Program-made: the position numbers and the translations under genes
Part shown: positions 1 through 12,800 of the stretch, piece by piece
Numbering within the stretch: the first letter of the stretch is position 1
Layout: each line of letters begins with the position of its first letter
Origin: Micromussa lordhowensis
Taxonomy: Eukaryota; Cnidaria; Anthozoa; Scleractinia; Lobophylliidae
NCBI GenBank assembly: GCA_964020085.1
Contig: OZ026597.1
Span: 21,627,521-21,691,520, forward strand
Reading direction: 5' to 3'
DNA length: 64,000 bases
The notes under the pieces: generated by a model
What the model saw: only the letters and a program-made list of their open reading frames with translations
The model's database searches: none
Told to the model about the DNA's origin: nothing

Positions 1-7
1 TGCTGCG

Positions 8-2147
8 ATGTCTGGTACACAGAGCAATCAACATAGTTTTAGCGAAGATAGCAGGATGCCAAGACAAGGACAATTTTTCCAGGGCGAGCTTGCAAATCAA
101 AATGCTTCTAGCAACATGGTTGATATGTTGGCTACACAAGGAAAGCAATATGGTATTGACGATAGTGAGAGAATGCGTAGAAGGGGGCAAAATTTCCAAG
201 GTGAACTGTGGAATCAAAATCCAAAGTTTGAGGAGGCGAGAAGAGAATTGCAACGTCAGATGCAAAACGAGAAAAGGAAGCTAATGGAAACAATACAAGC
301 TCTCACAAAGGAAGTCAATGCTCTTAAATGCGAGAAACAACAATTAAAGAACTGTTACAAAAAGGAAGTGGAGAAGCTTACCAGAATTCATGAAGTCGAA
401 AAGAACAATTTGCGCGAAAGAGTTTCAAGAGATAGAGATGACGAGCTATCCCGGATAAAAGAAGATTACCAAGGACGGTTGGCTTCCGAAAGGAAAAGTT
501 TGCAGGGAATAATTGATGAATTTAGAAGAAAGATGTCATTAACAGAACGGAAGTTCAAAGAAATGGAAATTCAACACAAGAACGAGAAAGCGCGGTACCT
601 GGAAGAAAAGCGCAATGCCGAAAAGACCCTCTTCCAAAGCCAGGAAGAGTTAAAGATGATAATGGAACGGGAATACAGAAAAATGTTGAATGATGAAAAA
701 CAAAAATTTGAGGAAACAATAAAGGCCTTAACAAAGCAAATCTCTTTCCTGCAAGATCAGAGAAAAGAAATTCAGGAAAAGTTGCTAAATAACGAGTTGT
801 TGGGAAATTCCAGTCCAAGAACAGAACAGCTGTCAAGAAACAGAGTGGCAATTCAAATGGAACAAGAGGTCTTCGAGCGAGTAGATCGTGAGAAACGCCC
901 AATGGAGGAGAAGATTAGAGAACTTCAACAAGAAATCACTAAATTAAAGAGAGAAAAATCTGAATTAAAAGGAACTCTCGAAAACGAAAAGCAAGAGCTT
1001 GAGGACGAGTTGGAGAAAATACAACTGGAGATGAAACGAAAGCTTAGCAAAGCAAGAGAAGAAATGGAGAAAAGAACCGATGTTCTTGGAAAACATATGA
1101 TGGCAAACACAATTAAAAATGCACTGGTGAGTTCACTAATAAATCATTCAAATGAAAATAGTTAAAAGGGTTTGATGATACTTTTTGTTAATAGTCTTTC
1201 ATTTGGTTTCTTAACAGGTTGGCTCCGAGATGTCCCACCAGTCAACCCAATCCGACGTTCGAGAGTATAAAGACCAAATTAACTTAATGGAGCAAAAGAA
1301 CATGACACTTCAGGCCAAAACAGAGAGGCTTGAGAGAGAACTCAGAGTTATGGGCGATAGACTGAGGACCTTAGAAACACGCAACAAAGATTTGGAGGCA
1401 GCTACTAGGGAGGAGTGGGTAAGGAACCTAGACTCGTTTTAATCTCTCTTCTCTGTCTATCACGGTTACAAGAAGCAGAATGCATCGCTACTTTTTCTTG
1501 GTACATTTAAAAAAGCTGAGGTTAAGATTCATCAAGTAAGACATTGCACTTGCTATGTTTAAACTGATTTATGTCGTCAATGCGAAATTAATATATTTTT
1601 CAACGTTCGTCTTCAGAGCATAAGCAGAAATGATGTGCTACGGTCAAATCTAGGATACTATGGAGAGTCGGAAATCAGAGGACCTAACGACTTTTCACTT
1701 GGTCCAAATATTGGTAGCGTGAGATCTGAGACCAGAGGGTTTCAGCCAAACCTTTCTCCCATATTTAGCACAGCAAATGGCCAGTTTTTGATAGGCTCAG
1801 GACAGTCGTATGGCGATATTCTAGAAAGGGTTCGATACACCATGCACGCAACAGGAAGTATTTCGGATGTACTCGGGAGACCATTGGCAGGCTCCGGTGG
1901 ACTGTCCAGCCGGGGATTTGTTGGAGGCACGAGTGCTGGCCAGCGGCAAAGTGAGCCATCAATGACTGGCTCCTTCAGCCAAGCAATTGGTACTTCTCTG
2001 GGAGGCAGAAATGTTTCGGGCAATAGCCATCTCGTTAATACTCGATTTGAAATGAGTACCGAGGATGGGAATGTCGCTTCAGAAGAGATGAAAAGTACCC
2101 CTTTTAGTGCAGGAGAGAATCAGCAATCAACTCCCCAAATCACATAA
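8..2147 (+). CDS. Coiled-coil protein, 3' part of gene (possibly complete)
   Basis: Three exons are supported: 8-1126, 1218-1418 and 1617-2147 (stop TAA 2145-2147). Donors at 1127 and 1419 and acceptors ending at 1217 and 1616 are canonical and every join is phase 0, giving 616 residues from the ATG at 8. The frame is open to the window edge, so the gene may start further left. Residues 16-60 hold two copies of a short motif (GQFFQGELANQN and GQNFQGELWNQN). Residues about 75-435 are charged, Glu/Lys-rich heptad coiled coil. The last exon is different: Gly/Ser/Asn-rich, low in charge, probably disordered. No catalytic or membrane segment is visible. I do not recognise the family. Its exon plan (long rod exon, short phase-0 exon, phase-0 tail exon) and the MSG start match the larger gene at 6879-16404, so the two are probably related. 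A structural or scaffold role is inference from the coiled coil alone. Confidence 0.8.
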
Positions 2148-5100
2148 CTATCAACATTTTAAGCCCCGGCTTAGCTACAAACAACGAAAGCAAATATAAA
2201 TCTTTTATCACAAGATATTGCTCTTTAGAAAAAAAGAAACTAAAATATAAATATCACATGAGAATTATCGCACATAAGTACCAACGATACCACCTGAAAT
2301 GACTTCAGATTCATCAAATGCACAAAGAAGGTGACAATTAATGTCTTGCAGTGACAAAGAGCGGGATTTTAACGTGGTAATGTTGGGAAATGCTGTATTA
2401 GAATTAAAAAAAAAAAAGAATTAAAGTAGTCAACTATAGGAAGTACAATTGAAAAACTCCACAAAGATCTTTCCCAAGGGGAGTTTTGATTGTATCACTG
2501 GCGTTAATATATTATTTTTAAATATATTTTCTTGTAGGCAATTTTATCAAGTTATAAGGCTTTGTTCGAGCTTTACATTAGGTTAGGCTTTTGCTATTTA
2601 TTGTCTCAATTTTTGTCACTGTCTTTGTTTTAAAAAAGGTGCGTCTGCAAAATGTTTCATGTGTATCTTGAGTTCCATTTGCATAGTTACAGTAATCTGA
2701 ATAAGTCTTGTTGATTAGGTTGTTTACTTTACCATGTATTTCAAGATGGAAAGTGAAGATGAGTTACGCATCTTACAGCTGTTAAGACAAAAAAGTAGTA
2801 GAAGTTGTTATAACAATAAAGAGCACATCCCGCTAGGTAGGGTGTACTGTGTTCTTGTAGTGTCTTTTTAGGATAGGATAATCTAGTTTAAAAGTTACAT
2901 ATGTTTCTAATGGGTGTACTGAATAGCTTTGTGTCAATTCTAGTGACGCCATCACGTTTCTTGACTAGATTTGACGCTAGTGGATTAACTTGTATACTAC
3001 TTTACCACAAAACCTGCGCACTATTCCGATAGATTTCTAACCTTAACAAAGAGCGTCAGAAAATGATATCTTTTCCTTTCGATAGTGTACCCGGCAATTA
3101 AAAGATCTTTAAGTCGAGAGACAAATAACGTCCTCAGATGGAATTTATTGTCCAAGAATTGCCTTTGGGTACGCTTTTTGGCGAAAATATCGAATACAAG
3201 TGACAACTCTGGTATGATATTTGATGTTTCTGATGGAATAATTACAAAGGGAAATCTTTCGGGTACTTTTTGGGGATTTTTTGAAACCTTACTTGTTGCC
3301 CAGATAACTATTTTAAATATCTTGATCTAGCCTTCAAAAATGAAGTACCAGGGAATGGTTTACAATGTAAATCAGTCAAAGTTAATTTGTTACAGAGTGG
3401 TTAAAACTATGTTGATACTGAAATAAAACGAGGTACATCTTAGAGGTGGTAAATTAAGTAGCTCTTGAGGTACACGCTTTTAAACCGACTGGTTTGACTA
3501 AAACTGATTAAATTCCTTTTCTGGTATGCTACGCCAGGTACAAATGCTACTGAATCGATTTCGTCAAAGCCTGTGTTTCAGTTAGAAACTTGAGACGTTT
3601 GACAAAGAAATGCCTTTAAACAAATAAGCTACTGTAGTTCTTTTAGTATATTATGCAAGTAATAGTTCATACATTTAGAACTCAAGTTCTGATTAACTGT
3701 GATGTCTCTTGTTCTGTTGATCAAAAGAGCTTTGCTAAAGCAAATATATGCAAAAATTACTGAAAGATTTATAAATTGATTAGTTGACTTGTTTTATTGA
3801 AATCTAAATATATAATTTAAGTGCAATTTCTTTCACTTTTCGTATTCCATCTATTGTTAACAATTTTATTTAATTTCTAATTGAATTGTAAGTTTCGGTT
3901 TAAGCTGATGGTAATTTATACATTTGTAATTTAGATAACCAGTTAAGAAATTTGGTCAATTTGCGCAATTGGGCAGTTTGAAGTAGCGCTATAATAACAA
4001 GTTACTGTTGTTATCATTATTTAAGTTAAATAAAGGTGTTTTCAGGGTAGTTACGTCTTTGTCATTCTATCTTATTCAGTGTAGCTATCAATTAAATCAA
4101 TCAATTCAATCAATCAGTCCACAATCAATCAACAAATAAATTTCTGCGAATGTTGTTTTTGCAAAATAATAATACAAATACTCTACAAATTGTGCATTTT
4201 CTATTATAATTCCACATCTAATGAAGTCTTATAAACTTTAACTTGTCACTCTGCTGAAACTTATGCCAGCAATCCACTAAGTGAAACAAATGAAATGCCT
4301 TTAATTTAATTTTCACTGAAATTGGTTCACTTTGCGCAATGAGCCCTCTTTTTTTCTATTATGACACTGAAAAAACATTCAGCCATAAACTATTAGAGGG
4401 AAGAGTCCGTTTCAGGGAAAATCAAGCGGGTGGGGCAGTGATCTAACAGAAGGCTGGACTCCGGATCGATCAGAGCGCCTTAAACCCCTGGCAAGGGTCA
4501 CTGCCTCGTGTTTTTAGGGAAATTTCTTTACTCTCAATTTGCCTCTCTCTTCCTAGGTGGATAAATGGTTATCAGGGAATTTTCATGGTGGGGTACCCTG
4601 CGATGGACTAACGTTTCTTTGAGGGGTAAGAAATACTTCACGTCGCTTAAAAGTGCGAAACAAGGATAAGCGCTGACCAGATGGAACACTTCGGCCCTAA
4701 GCAGAGTTTCATTGCTTTCATAGACCTCGACTGTGATCTCAGATCTCGACTCGCCCTTCACTTAACGGAAAACAGTTTTAAGTCACCCTAAGTGACATGC
4801 GCGGAAAGGTCTGCAACGAGTTCGATTCACCGGCCCCACTTGTTTCATTATTTTTTTTTAAAAAAATGTACCGTTTCCACTTTTAATTAGCAATGAATGT
4901 TAGAAACAACGAGGAAATTCTACCGTATTTTCCTTAGGTTGATATTTAAGTGTAAAAGCTTCTTAATTCATAATCTACTCGTTTTAAACGTAAGCTATCC
5001 CCCTTCATTGATTGTTTCATTAACAACACCAAGTAGTTGCTTTAGAGCATGAAGTTTAATGATTTTACAGTTATTTAATGCACTAAGAAAACAAAAAAGA

Positions 5101-6878
5101 TATTACTTTGTATTGAAAACATCTGAGGCAGCGTCCGCTCGTCGGAAACGCGTTAGTTGGTGGTAGCTGAACTGCAGAGTAATATTATGCCTCAAATTCT
5201 TATAAGTTGCGAGGATTAACCATTGGATGGTTGATTTGGCTTGCGTTCAATTAGAATTAACCAAACCACCTGTAGTCTAACTCCAGAAACCGGTACCACC
5301 CCTATAGATCGCAATTACCGCTCGTATAACATTTACCAACCAGTCACCATAAGAAATCATACCCTACCGGAGGAATAGTAATGGTACCGGCTAATGCCAA
5401 CGATACAAAGCTCCGTATCGTCTTTAACAGGAAGGAAAGTAAAAACAGCCACTGGCTTTAGCTTATTCTTCCAAATGTTTCGGAGGCTTTGTGGTTTCAA
5501 GTGTTTTTGATACCCTACGGTTTTTAAATAGACTTCACAAATTTCAGTTGACGGAGATTTCACTTCGAGTTTCAATTTAATTGCTTTTCAAAACCGTCAC
5601 GTATTTCATTAACAGAAGACCAAACAAAAAATATGTCATTTACAAATTTTCAGCCTTCATTGACCGTTCGGGCAGTCCTCGTGCGCTTATGTAATACATT
5701 GTCATCATTATTCATATAAGCAAGCACCAGCACCGCGTGACCTGTTCTAAGGAAAATTCAAATGTTATTCTGATTGGCTAATGTCTTGCACTAATTTGGC
5801 AGCGCTATGAATAATAACATTTATTGCAACCGAACTGTTTACATTCTGAAGCAAACCTTTCCAGTTGTTAGAGAAGAGACGACCTTTTATGTCCGCTCTT
5901 GTACCGCGAGCTTCGAACACTAAGTATTTCTTAACATTTTGAATTTCAACGCAGTTGTAAGAGAGTTTTGATAAGGATGTAGCTATAGTGCGAAAAAAGA
6001 GTGCCAAGGAATCAAAATTCAAAGAGGGAAACTCCAGAACTTTAACCCAGGTAAGTTAGCTACAATATGCGGAAAACTTTGGCTTTGTCAGAACAGCATT
6101 CGCACAATATAACGGGACATAATCATTTTACATGTCACGAAATAGGGGAAAGGATTTTGGCTTAACTGAAAGAGTAAAAATAGTTCGATTGTAGCTTTGA
6201 ATGTCTTATTTGCCATGCCCATTTCAATCAATATTTAAATGTATTGGTATTCGTTTCCTATCTCGAAAATTAGTCCGGAGTAGTCACTTGATTAAAAAGC
6301 AATTGTTTATCAACGGTTAATGAAATATTCAGACAAAATATTTGTTTTTAACCTCAACACTTAAAAATCATTTTGACGTGTTTTCCTTCTAAATTATTTT
6401 TTAAAAAATCATTTTACCATGAAATATTTAGATGTAATGAGAAATATATCTCAGCATAGACCTTTCTCTAACTGTAAGCCCTCTCAATTAAACCTTAATA
6501 TGTGTGATTTTCCGCGTTCTGGAAAATGGACTGACATAAAAAGATTTTAGGGGAATACATTGTGTTAAGGTGTTGGCTACATTTGATTTTTTAAATAAAT
6601 TACATCTGACGGTTGCTTTGCGCATATATGCTATTTACAATATGCAACCGCGCAATGTGGTCAAATAAGGCTTGCCCTCATTTGAATTCTCGGGGGTAAC
6701 AAAACCAGGCAAATGTGATCTAGATGATCTCGTCACGGTGCTCCAACCAATTTTTAGGGAAATATTAAGTATAGCGATTTACATAAATAGTGCTACTACA
6801 ACGGTCGCTAGAAACGTACTGAATGCACGTATAATTTTGTGCCATGATCTATACTCACTTAGCAAGAAAATAAGCGAG
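2148..6878. other. Intergenic stretch between the two coiled-coil genes
   Basis: About 4.7 kb with no supported coding exon; the short open frames here are low-complexity and lack splice context. It should contain the 3' UTR of the first gene; the first clear AATAAA seen is at 4029-4034, about 1.9 kb after the stop, so polyadenylation may use a variant signal nearer the gene. A degenerate ATCA-type simple repeat lies at about 4086-4137 and a SINE-like fragment at about 4440-4615. The promoter or 5' UTR of the second gene must lie towards the right end. The frame of the large exon stays open upstream of 6879 as far as 6669, but has no ATG there. Confidence 0.6.
4440..4615 (+). repeat. Degenerate SINE-like fragment
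   Basis: Blocks such as CCCTGCGATGGACTA, a GAGAGAGGCA-type block and the AGAGTAA block occur here as the reverse complement of the better-preserved element at 27129-27386. Block order and spacing agree, with many substitutions. It is an old, truncated copy. Confidence 0.45.
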
Positions 6879-9800
6879 ATGTCTGGAGTCGAAATTCATG
6901 AGTCACAGCCTATAGATGATTGGGGAGGTCCTTACTACGTAGAGCCTACCAACTACTCTGTGGTCACCAACGAAATGCCAATGGAAGACCAAGGGGGAAC
7001 TTGGGACATGGAGGTCGTGGGAACAATTCCAGTGGATAACAGTGCAGAAATAGAGTCTCTCAAGAGAAAGATACAGACACTGGAAGAAGAAAAGAAAGCC
7101 CTTGACGATATGTACCAAAAATCCGTCACCGAATACGAACTTAACAAAACAAAGATCATCCAAGATTACGAAGTTAAACTCGGACAAATCAAAATAGAGA
7201 GGGACAATTGGCAGAAAAAGTACAATGAGTCTCAAAGAGAAGTTCAACGACTCAAACAGAAAATTTCCGCCATGGAGATAGAGAACCTTAGAATGATTGA
7301 AGATGTAAAGAGAGAGCTCACGAACAAGTGCAAGATGGAGAAGGGAGAGATGGAGGCGAGGTTTTCGAACGAAAAAGATGAAATACAAGACAACTTCGAG
7401 GAGCAGATACAGATGCTTCGAGCGGAAAACGAGAGCTTGTTGCAGACATATCAGAAGAGTACAAAGGAATATGAGATCAAGATAGTGCAGATTCAGCAAG
7501 ATTACGAAACCAAGCTGGGGCAACTAAAGATCGACAAAGAAAAATTAGAAAAGAAAAATGCCACCCTCACTACACAGGTAACAACACTGCGCGAGAAATG
7601 CTCTGCTCTTGAAAAGCAGTACGAAGAAATGCTGGCCAACTTGAGAATTGAGCTTACGGAAAAGTTCCAAACAGAAAAGGGTGAGATGGAAGCTGCGTGC
7701 ACAAAAGAGAAAGAGTCGCTTATAGCAGCACACGAAAAAGCTCTAGAAGAATACGAGGCTAAGATAACTTCTATTACTCAGCAATACGAAGAACAACTAG
7801 AACAGCTCAAAACTCAGAAGGATAAATTTGAGGAAAGCTTCAATAGTTCTTTAGAGGAAATAGCAGAGTTGAAGAGGAAATGCAAAGAGCTTGAAGAAAG
7901 CCACAACTTATTGATGAAGGAACTTCAGGATAAGCTAAAGATGGAGTACATTCAGAAGGAGAATAATATGGAAAATGAGTTCGATACAGAAAAGCAAGAA
8001 TTGATCGCCAAATACAAGAAACTCGTTCAGCAAAGCGAAGTGCGAATCCAAGAATTAAGAAAGGAAAACAAGTTGGCTATTACGAAATTGGAGGCAGAGA
8101 AAGCACACTTAATAGATAAACATGCTGCGGAGATTGAGTCGTGGCAGGAGAAACTCACGTCTCTTGAGCAAAAGTACAAAGAAGACATGAAGGTTCTGGA
8201 GCAAAAGCTGCTAGAAAAATTTGAAAAAGAGAAAGACGAGATTGAAGCAAACTTCGCGAAAGAGCGGGAAGAACTGGTTGAAGGTCATAAGACGGAGATC
8301 CAAGGTTATGAAACCAAAATTACTAGCATGCAGCAAGAATACGAAGTTAAAATAGCGCAGATAGAGAAAGAAAAGGAACGACTGGAAGAGACCAATAAAA
8401 CCAACATCGAAAAGCTGGAACAAGACATTCTGGCATTGAAACAGGATCACGAAAAACAACTGAAAGATGTGAAAGACGAGATGACGGAAAAATGCAATAA
8501 GGAAAAGAGTGAAATGGAAGAAACATTCGCCAAGGAAAAGACTACCTTGATAGAATCACACAATACTGTGGTGAAGGAGTACGAAGAAAAGATTGCCAGT
8601 CTCCAAGAAGAAGTGGATGCAAAAGCCGAGGAGATGGAAAATGAAATGAAGATCTTAAAGGAGTCACACCAGAAAGCTATAGAGGCATTGAGGCAAGAAA
8701 TGGCTGAGTCAGAGAAACAGCATAAATTGAAAATGAAGGAGCTTAAAGACGAAATGACTGAAAAGTGCAGCAAAGAAAAGACAGAACTAGAATCAAACTT
8801 TTCAAAACAGATAGAGGAACTGAAAGCTTCCAATGCAAGCACCATAAAAGCATACGAAGAACAAATAGCTGGAATCAAAGAGAAATATGAGAAGAAACTG
8901 GCAGATTTAGAAGCCGCCATGGAGAGTCATGAAGAAAAGTACAAAGAGAAGATTCAAGGTTTGAGAGAAGAGTTGTCTAATAGCATCGATAAGTATGAAC
9001 AACTCATAAAAGACACCAAGAAAGAACTTCGACAAAAATATGAGAAGGAAAAGGAAGACATGGAAAAGGAATTTGCGGATGAAAGAAACCAGTTAACCGA
9101 GTCTCACGATCAAACTGTAACTGAGTATGAAAAGAAGATAAGCGATCTACAAGATGACCTGAAATCAAAACTGGATAGACTGAAGGATGAGAAAGAAGCC
9201 TTAAAAGAGATTCATTCAAAGAAAGAAGAAGAACTGACCAAAAAATGCACAACAATAGAAGAAACCTACAAAGCAAAGATCACAGAAATTAAAACCACCT
9301 TGAAAGAGAAATGCGACAAAGAAAAGAGCGAGCTTGAAGAAAACTTCGATCAAGAGAAGCAACAGCTAATCGAGAGACAGAGCGAAATTGTAAAGAAGTA
9401 CGAAATGAAGATTACAGATCTGCTACAAGATTTTGAGAAGAGAAATTCCCATTTTACAGCGGAAAAGGACAAGCTCGAGGCTCAGAAAAAGAAACTGCAA
9501 GCACAGCTTGATAAACTCCGTAAAGAAACGTTAAAATTAAGAGAGCAGTATGAGACAACGATAAAAACCTTGAAAGAAGAGATGACTGAAAAGTTCAAGA
9601 AAGAGAATGCTGAGCTGGAAAAGCAATTTAGAAAGGAAATAGAACAGCTAAAGACACAAAACAACCAGAAGTTACAGCAACTGAAAAGCGAAAAAGAGGC
9701 TGCCATCTCTAATCTACAGCAAACTATAAGAGATCTCGAAAGCAAGATCAAGGATTTGCAAAACAAGAATGATTTGAAGATAACAGAGCTCACAAGAGAA

Positions 9801-12800
9801 ATCGAAAGACTAGCGGAGAGGTGTCAAAATCTGGATAGGAAGAACACAGAAGAAACTGCTCGTCATAAAACAGAAACAGTTGAGCTGAAAGAAGAAACAA
9901 AGAAAAGAGAGAAGTGGATGGAGGACAATAATATCAAATATGAGAAAGAATTGGCTAATCTCAAGGCAATTATTGCGCAGATGAAAGAAGAGCTTGAACA
10001 GAAAAACGTGCAGCTAGCAGCAACAGAAAAAGACTTGGATCGAGTACGAAAGAATCTAACAGATAGTCAAGAAGAATTTGGAGCTCAAGTAACCGCGTTA
10101 AAGAAAAAAATCGCCGAGTTGGAAAAGGAAAGGAAGAATCTTTTGGGTCGGATACAAAGTCTGGAACTGACCAAGAAGGAGATTATAAGTAATTACGAAG
10201 AACGGATTATCAAAGAGCGAAAGGAGACAGAATTAAAGTGTCAATCGCAGGTATCGAAACTTCAAGAGTCATTGACCAAAGAAGCACAGGAGAAAGGAAA
10301 GCTCAATAATGAAATTCAAAACCTTTTGAGGGAAGTGACAAATTGGAAAACAAAGTACAGTAACGCGGAGGAGGAACATTTAAACAGTATGACAGATTTA
10401 AAGAACAGTCAAGAGAAAGAAATGAATGACCAAAAACATGAACACGAGGATGCCTTGGCTAGTTTGAAAAAGAGACTAGAAGAACAGAAATCAACCAGTG
10501 AGATACTGGAAAAAGAAAAGCAGGAGCTAACTGTGACTGTCGGAGAGCTGACTTTAACTGTGGCAAGACTCGAAGAGGAAGCTACTAGACGAAACCTGGA
10601 ATGGGAGAAGGAACTCCTCCTGTTTACAAGCAAGATTGAGAAGCTTGAAGACGAAAACAGAAAGCTGAATAATGCGTCAGAACAGCTGCGTTTGCAATTA
10701 GAAGAGGCTGAACGACTTGGAAACGAGAATGAAGAGCAAAGTAAGGTGGAGATTAATGAACTCAATTTGAAAATAAAAGACAATGAGACAAAGTTAAAGG
10801 TTTCTGTGGAGCTGGAGATAGCGAACCGTGAGATGCTCAATGAGATTTCCCGCTTACGTTCTCAACTTGAGGGTTTGACAGCCAAGGAAAGCAAGCTTCA
10901 CCAAGAAAATAGCGATATAAAATTAAAGATAACAGAGCTGGAGTATCTGAACAGAAGGTTGACAGAAGAATTAGATTCCCTAGCCAAAAAACTTTCAGAC
11001 TCCGAGGAAACGTCTAAACGCGAGGTAGAACAGCTACAAAAAAATCACGAGAGCGAAAGAGGAAAATTCATCAGTGAAAAAGAGAAGGCACTCGCGGAAG
11101 TGGAACGACTACAAAAGGTCATTAGTGAGCAAGAGAGTGTTATTAGTCGCTTAAAAGATTCTCTTGAGTCTGCTACTGAAGAAAAGAAAAGAAACGAGGA
11201 GCATTTCAAATTTGAGCTGCAAAGTTTAATAGAGAAGAACGAGACTGAAAGAAAGAAGGCTGAAACGTTGAGAGCAGAATTGCAACAGAATTCTTACATC
11301 TTAGAGGAAAAGACCAGAGAATGGAAACGCAAAACAGACGAGATCCTGTACAGACATCGAGAAGAAAAAGAAACCCTTACAAGGGAAAAGAAAACTCTAG
11401 AGGAAGATTACGAGAAGCAGTTAAAGGATGTGAAAGAAGAAGCAACAACTGAAAGAGAATTGTGTGAAAGAAAACTGAGTCAACTTGAACAAACCTACAA
11501 ACATGAGATAAACACAGTTCGCTATGAGCGCGAGCAGTACTTCAGAGAGGTTACCAGCAAGGAGATAGAGAAGGTGCGAAAAGAACTTGAAAAGGAGAAG
11601 AACGACCTGCAACAGCAATTGCTGGCGGAAAAGAAGCAGCTTATCGAGGACTACAACAAAAGAATACAGGAAGAAAACAAGAGGTATACTCAAATCGAGG
11701 AGAGGTATAACTCCGAGGTACTTATCCTTACAAGAAACAAGTCGGAACTGGAGAGCAGGATCCACGATCTAGAGAGAACGATTGAAAGGACCAAAGAGCA
11801 ATTGACCTACCGCTATACTGAAGAACGCCGAAAGATAGAGTATGAGTTAGAAATGAAGTTGACAGATGTGAAAGAAAAACACAGGCTTGAACTCATAGAG
11901 CGTTCCGCAACAGACACGTTGAATATGGAGGCAAAATTCAAAACCGACAGAGAGGAAATGGAAGAGAAACTCCGTCTTGAATACCGGGCTAAGATAACAG
12001 CGGAAGTGTCAGCTCGTGAGAGGGAACTGCAAGATTCCCTCTACAAATTGGAGAAAGAATTCCGCACGGAGAAAGAGCAGTTGCTAGACGAGGAAAGGAA
12101 ATTGAGGACGCAGAACGAGATGCTGTCAAGAGAGAAGGATATGTTGCTTCAACAAAGCCAGAGAGACAAAGATGAACTGTCAGGAAAACTGGAACATGAG
12201 AAAGAATTGCTAAATGTCACGCTCGAGGCTATGTCCCGAGAACTTTCGAAGCTGAGAGAAGAAAAGACTTATCTCTCCGACTCCTTCTCGAGGGAAAAAC
12301 GAGAGCTAGAGAAGAAATTCGAAGCAGACATGGCAGAATGGAGGAACAAAGTCGAAAGAGGAAAACAAGAACTCATGAACCGACTACGCGAAGAAAACAG
12401 GCAAGCTGCTCAAGCTTATCAAAGAACAACAGATGCAACAATCGCCGAACTAAAAGATAAACTTGCTAAGGCAGAACGAAAGGTCATAGAATTAGAAGAA
12501 CACTTTAAGAAGGAGAAAAGCAAGCTAGAGCACCAATTCGAGCACGAGAAAATGGAAAACGAGCAAAACACACAAAAGATCACTAAAGAGCTGAAGATCT
12601 TCCTCGAACAAGAATTTTACAGGAGATCACAAGACGAAAGGAAGACTTATGAGAATACCTTGTCGACCCTAAGAAGTGAAATATTCGAGCTCCAGGAAAG
12701 CAAGACGCGACTTGAACGCGCTTTTTCCGAACAACAAATGATTGCCTACAGCCTCGGGAGAGACATCAATACGCTTAAGAATGAGCCGCAAATGTCGAGT

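Noticed and set aside
6903..12800. Long minus-strand open frames (for example 6903-7523, 8447-8920, 10409-10840)
   Set aside because: They lie antisense to the coiled-coil exon; Glu/Lys/Gln-rich codons read backwards give Phe/Leu/Ser frames with few stops. No start context or splice structure.
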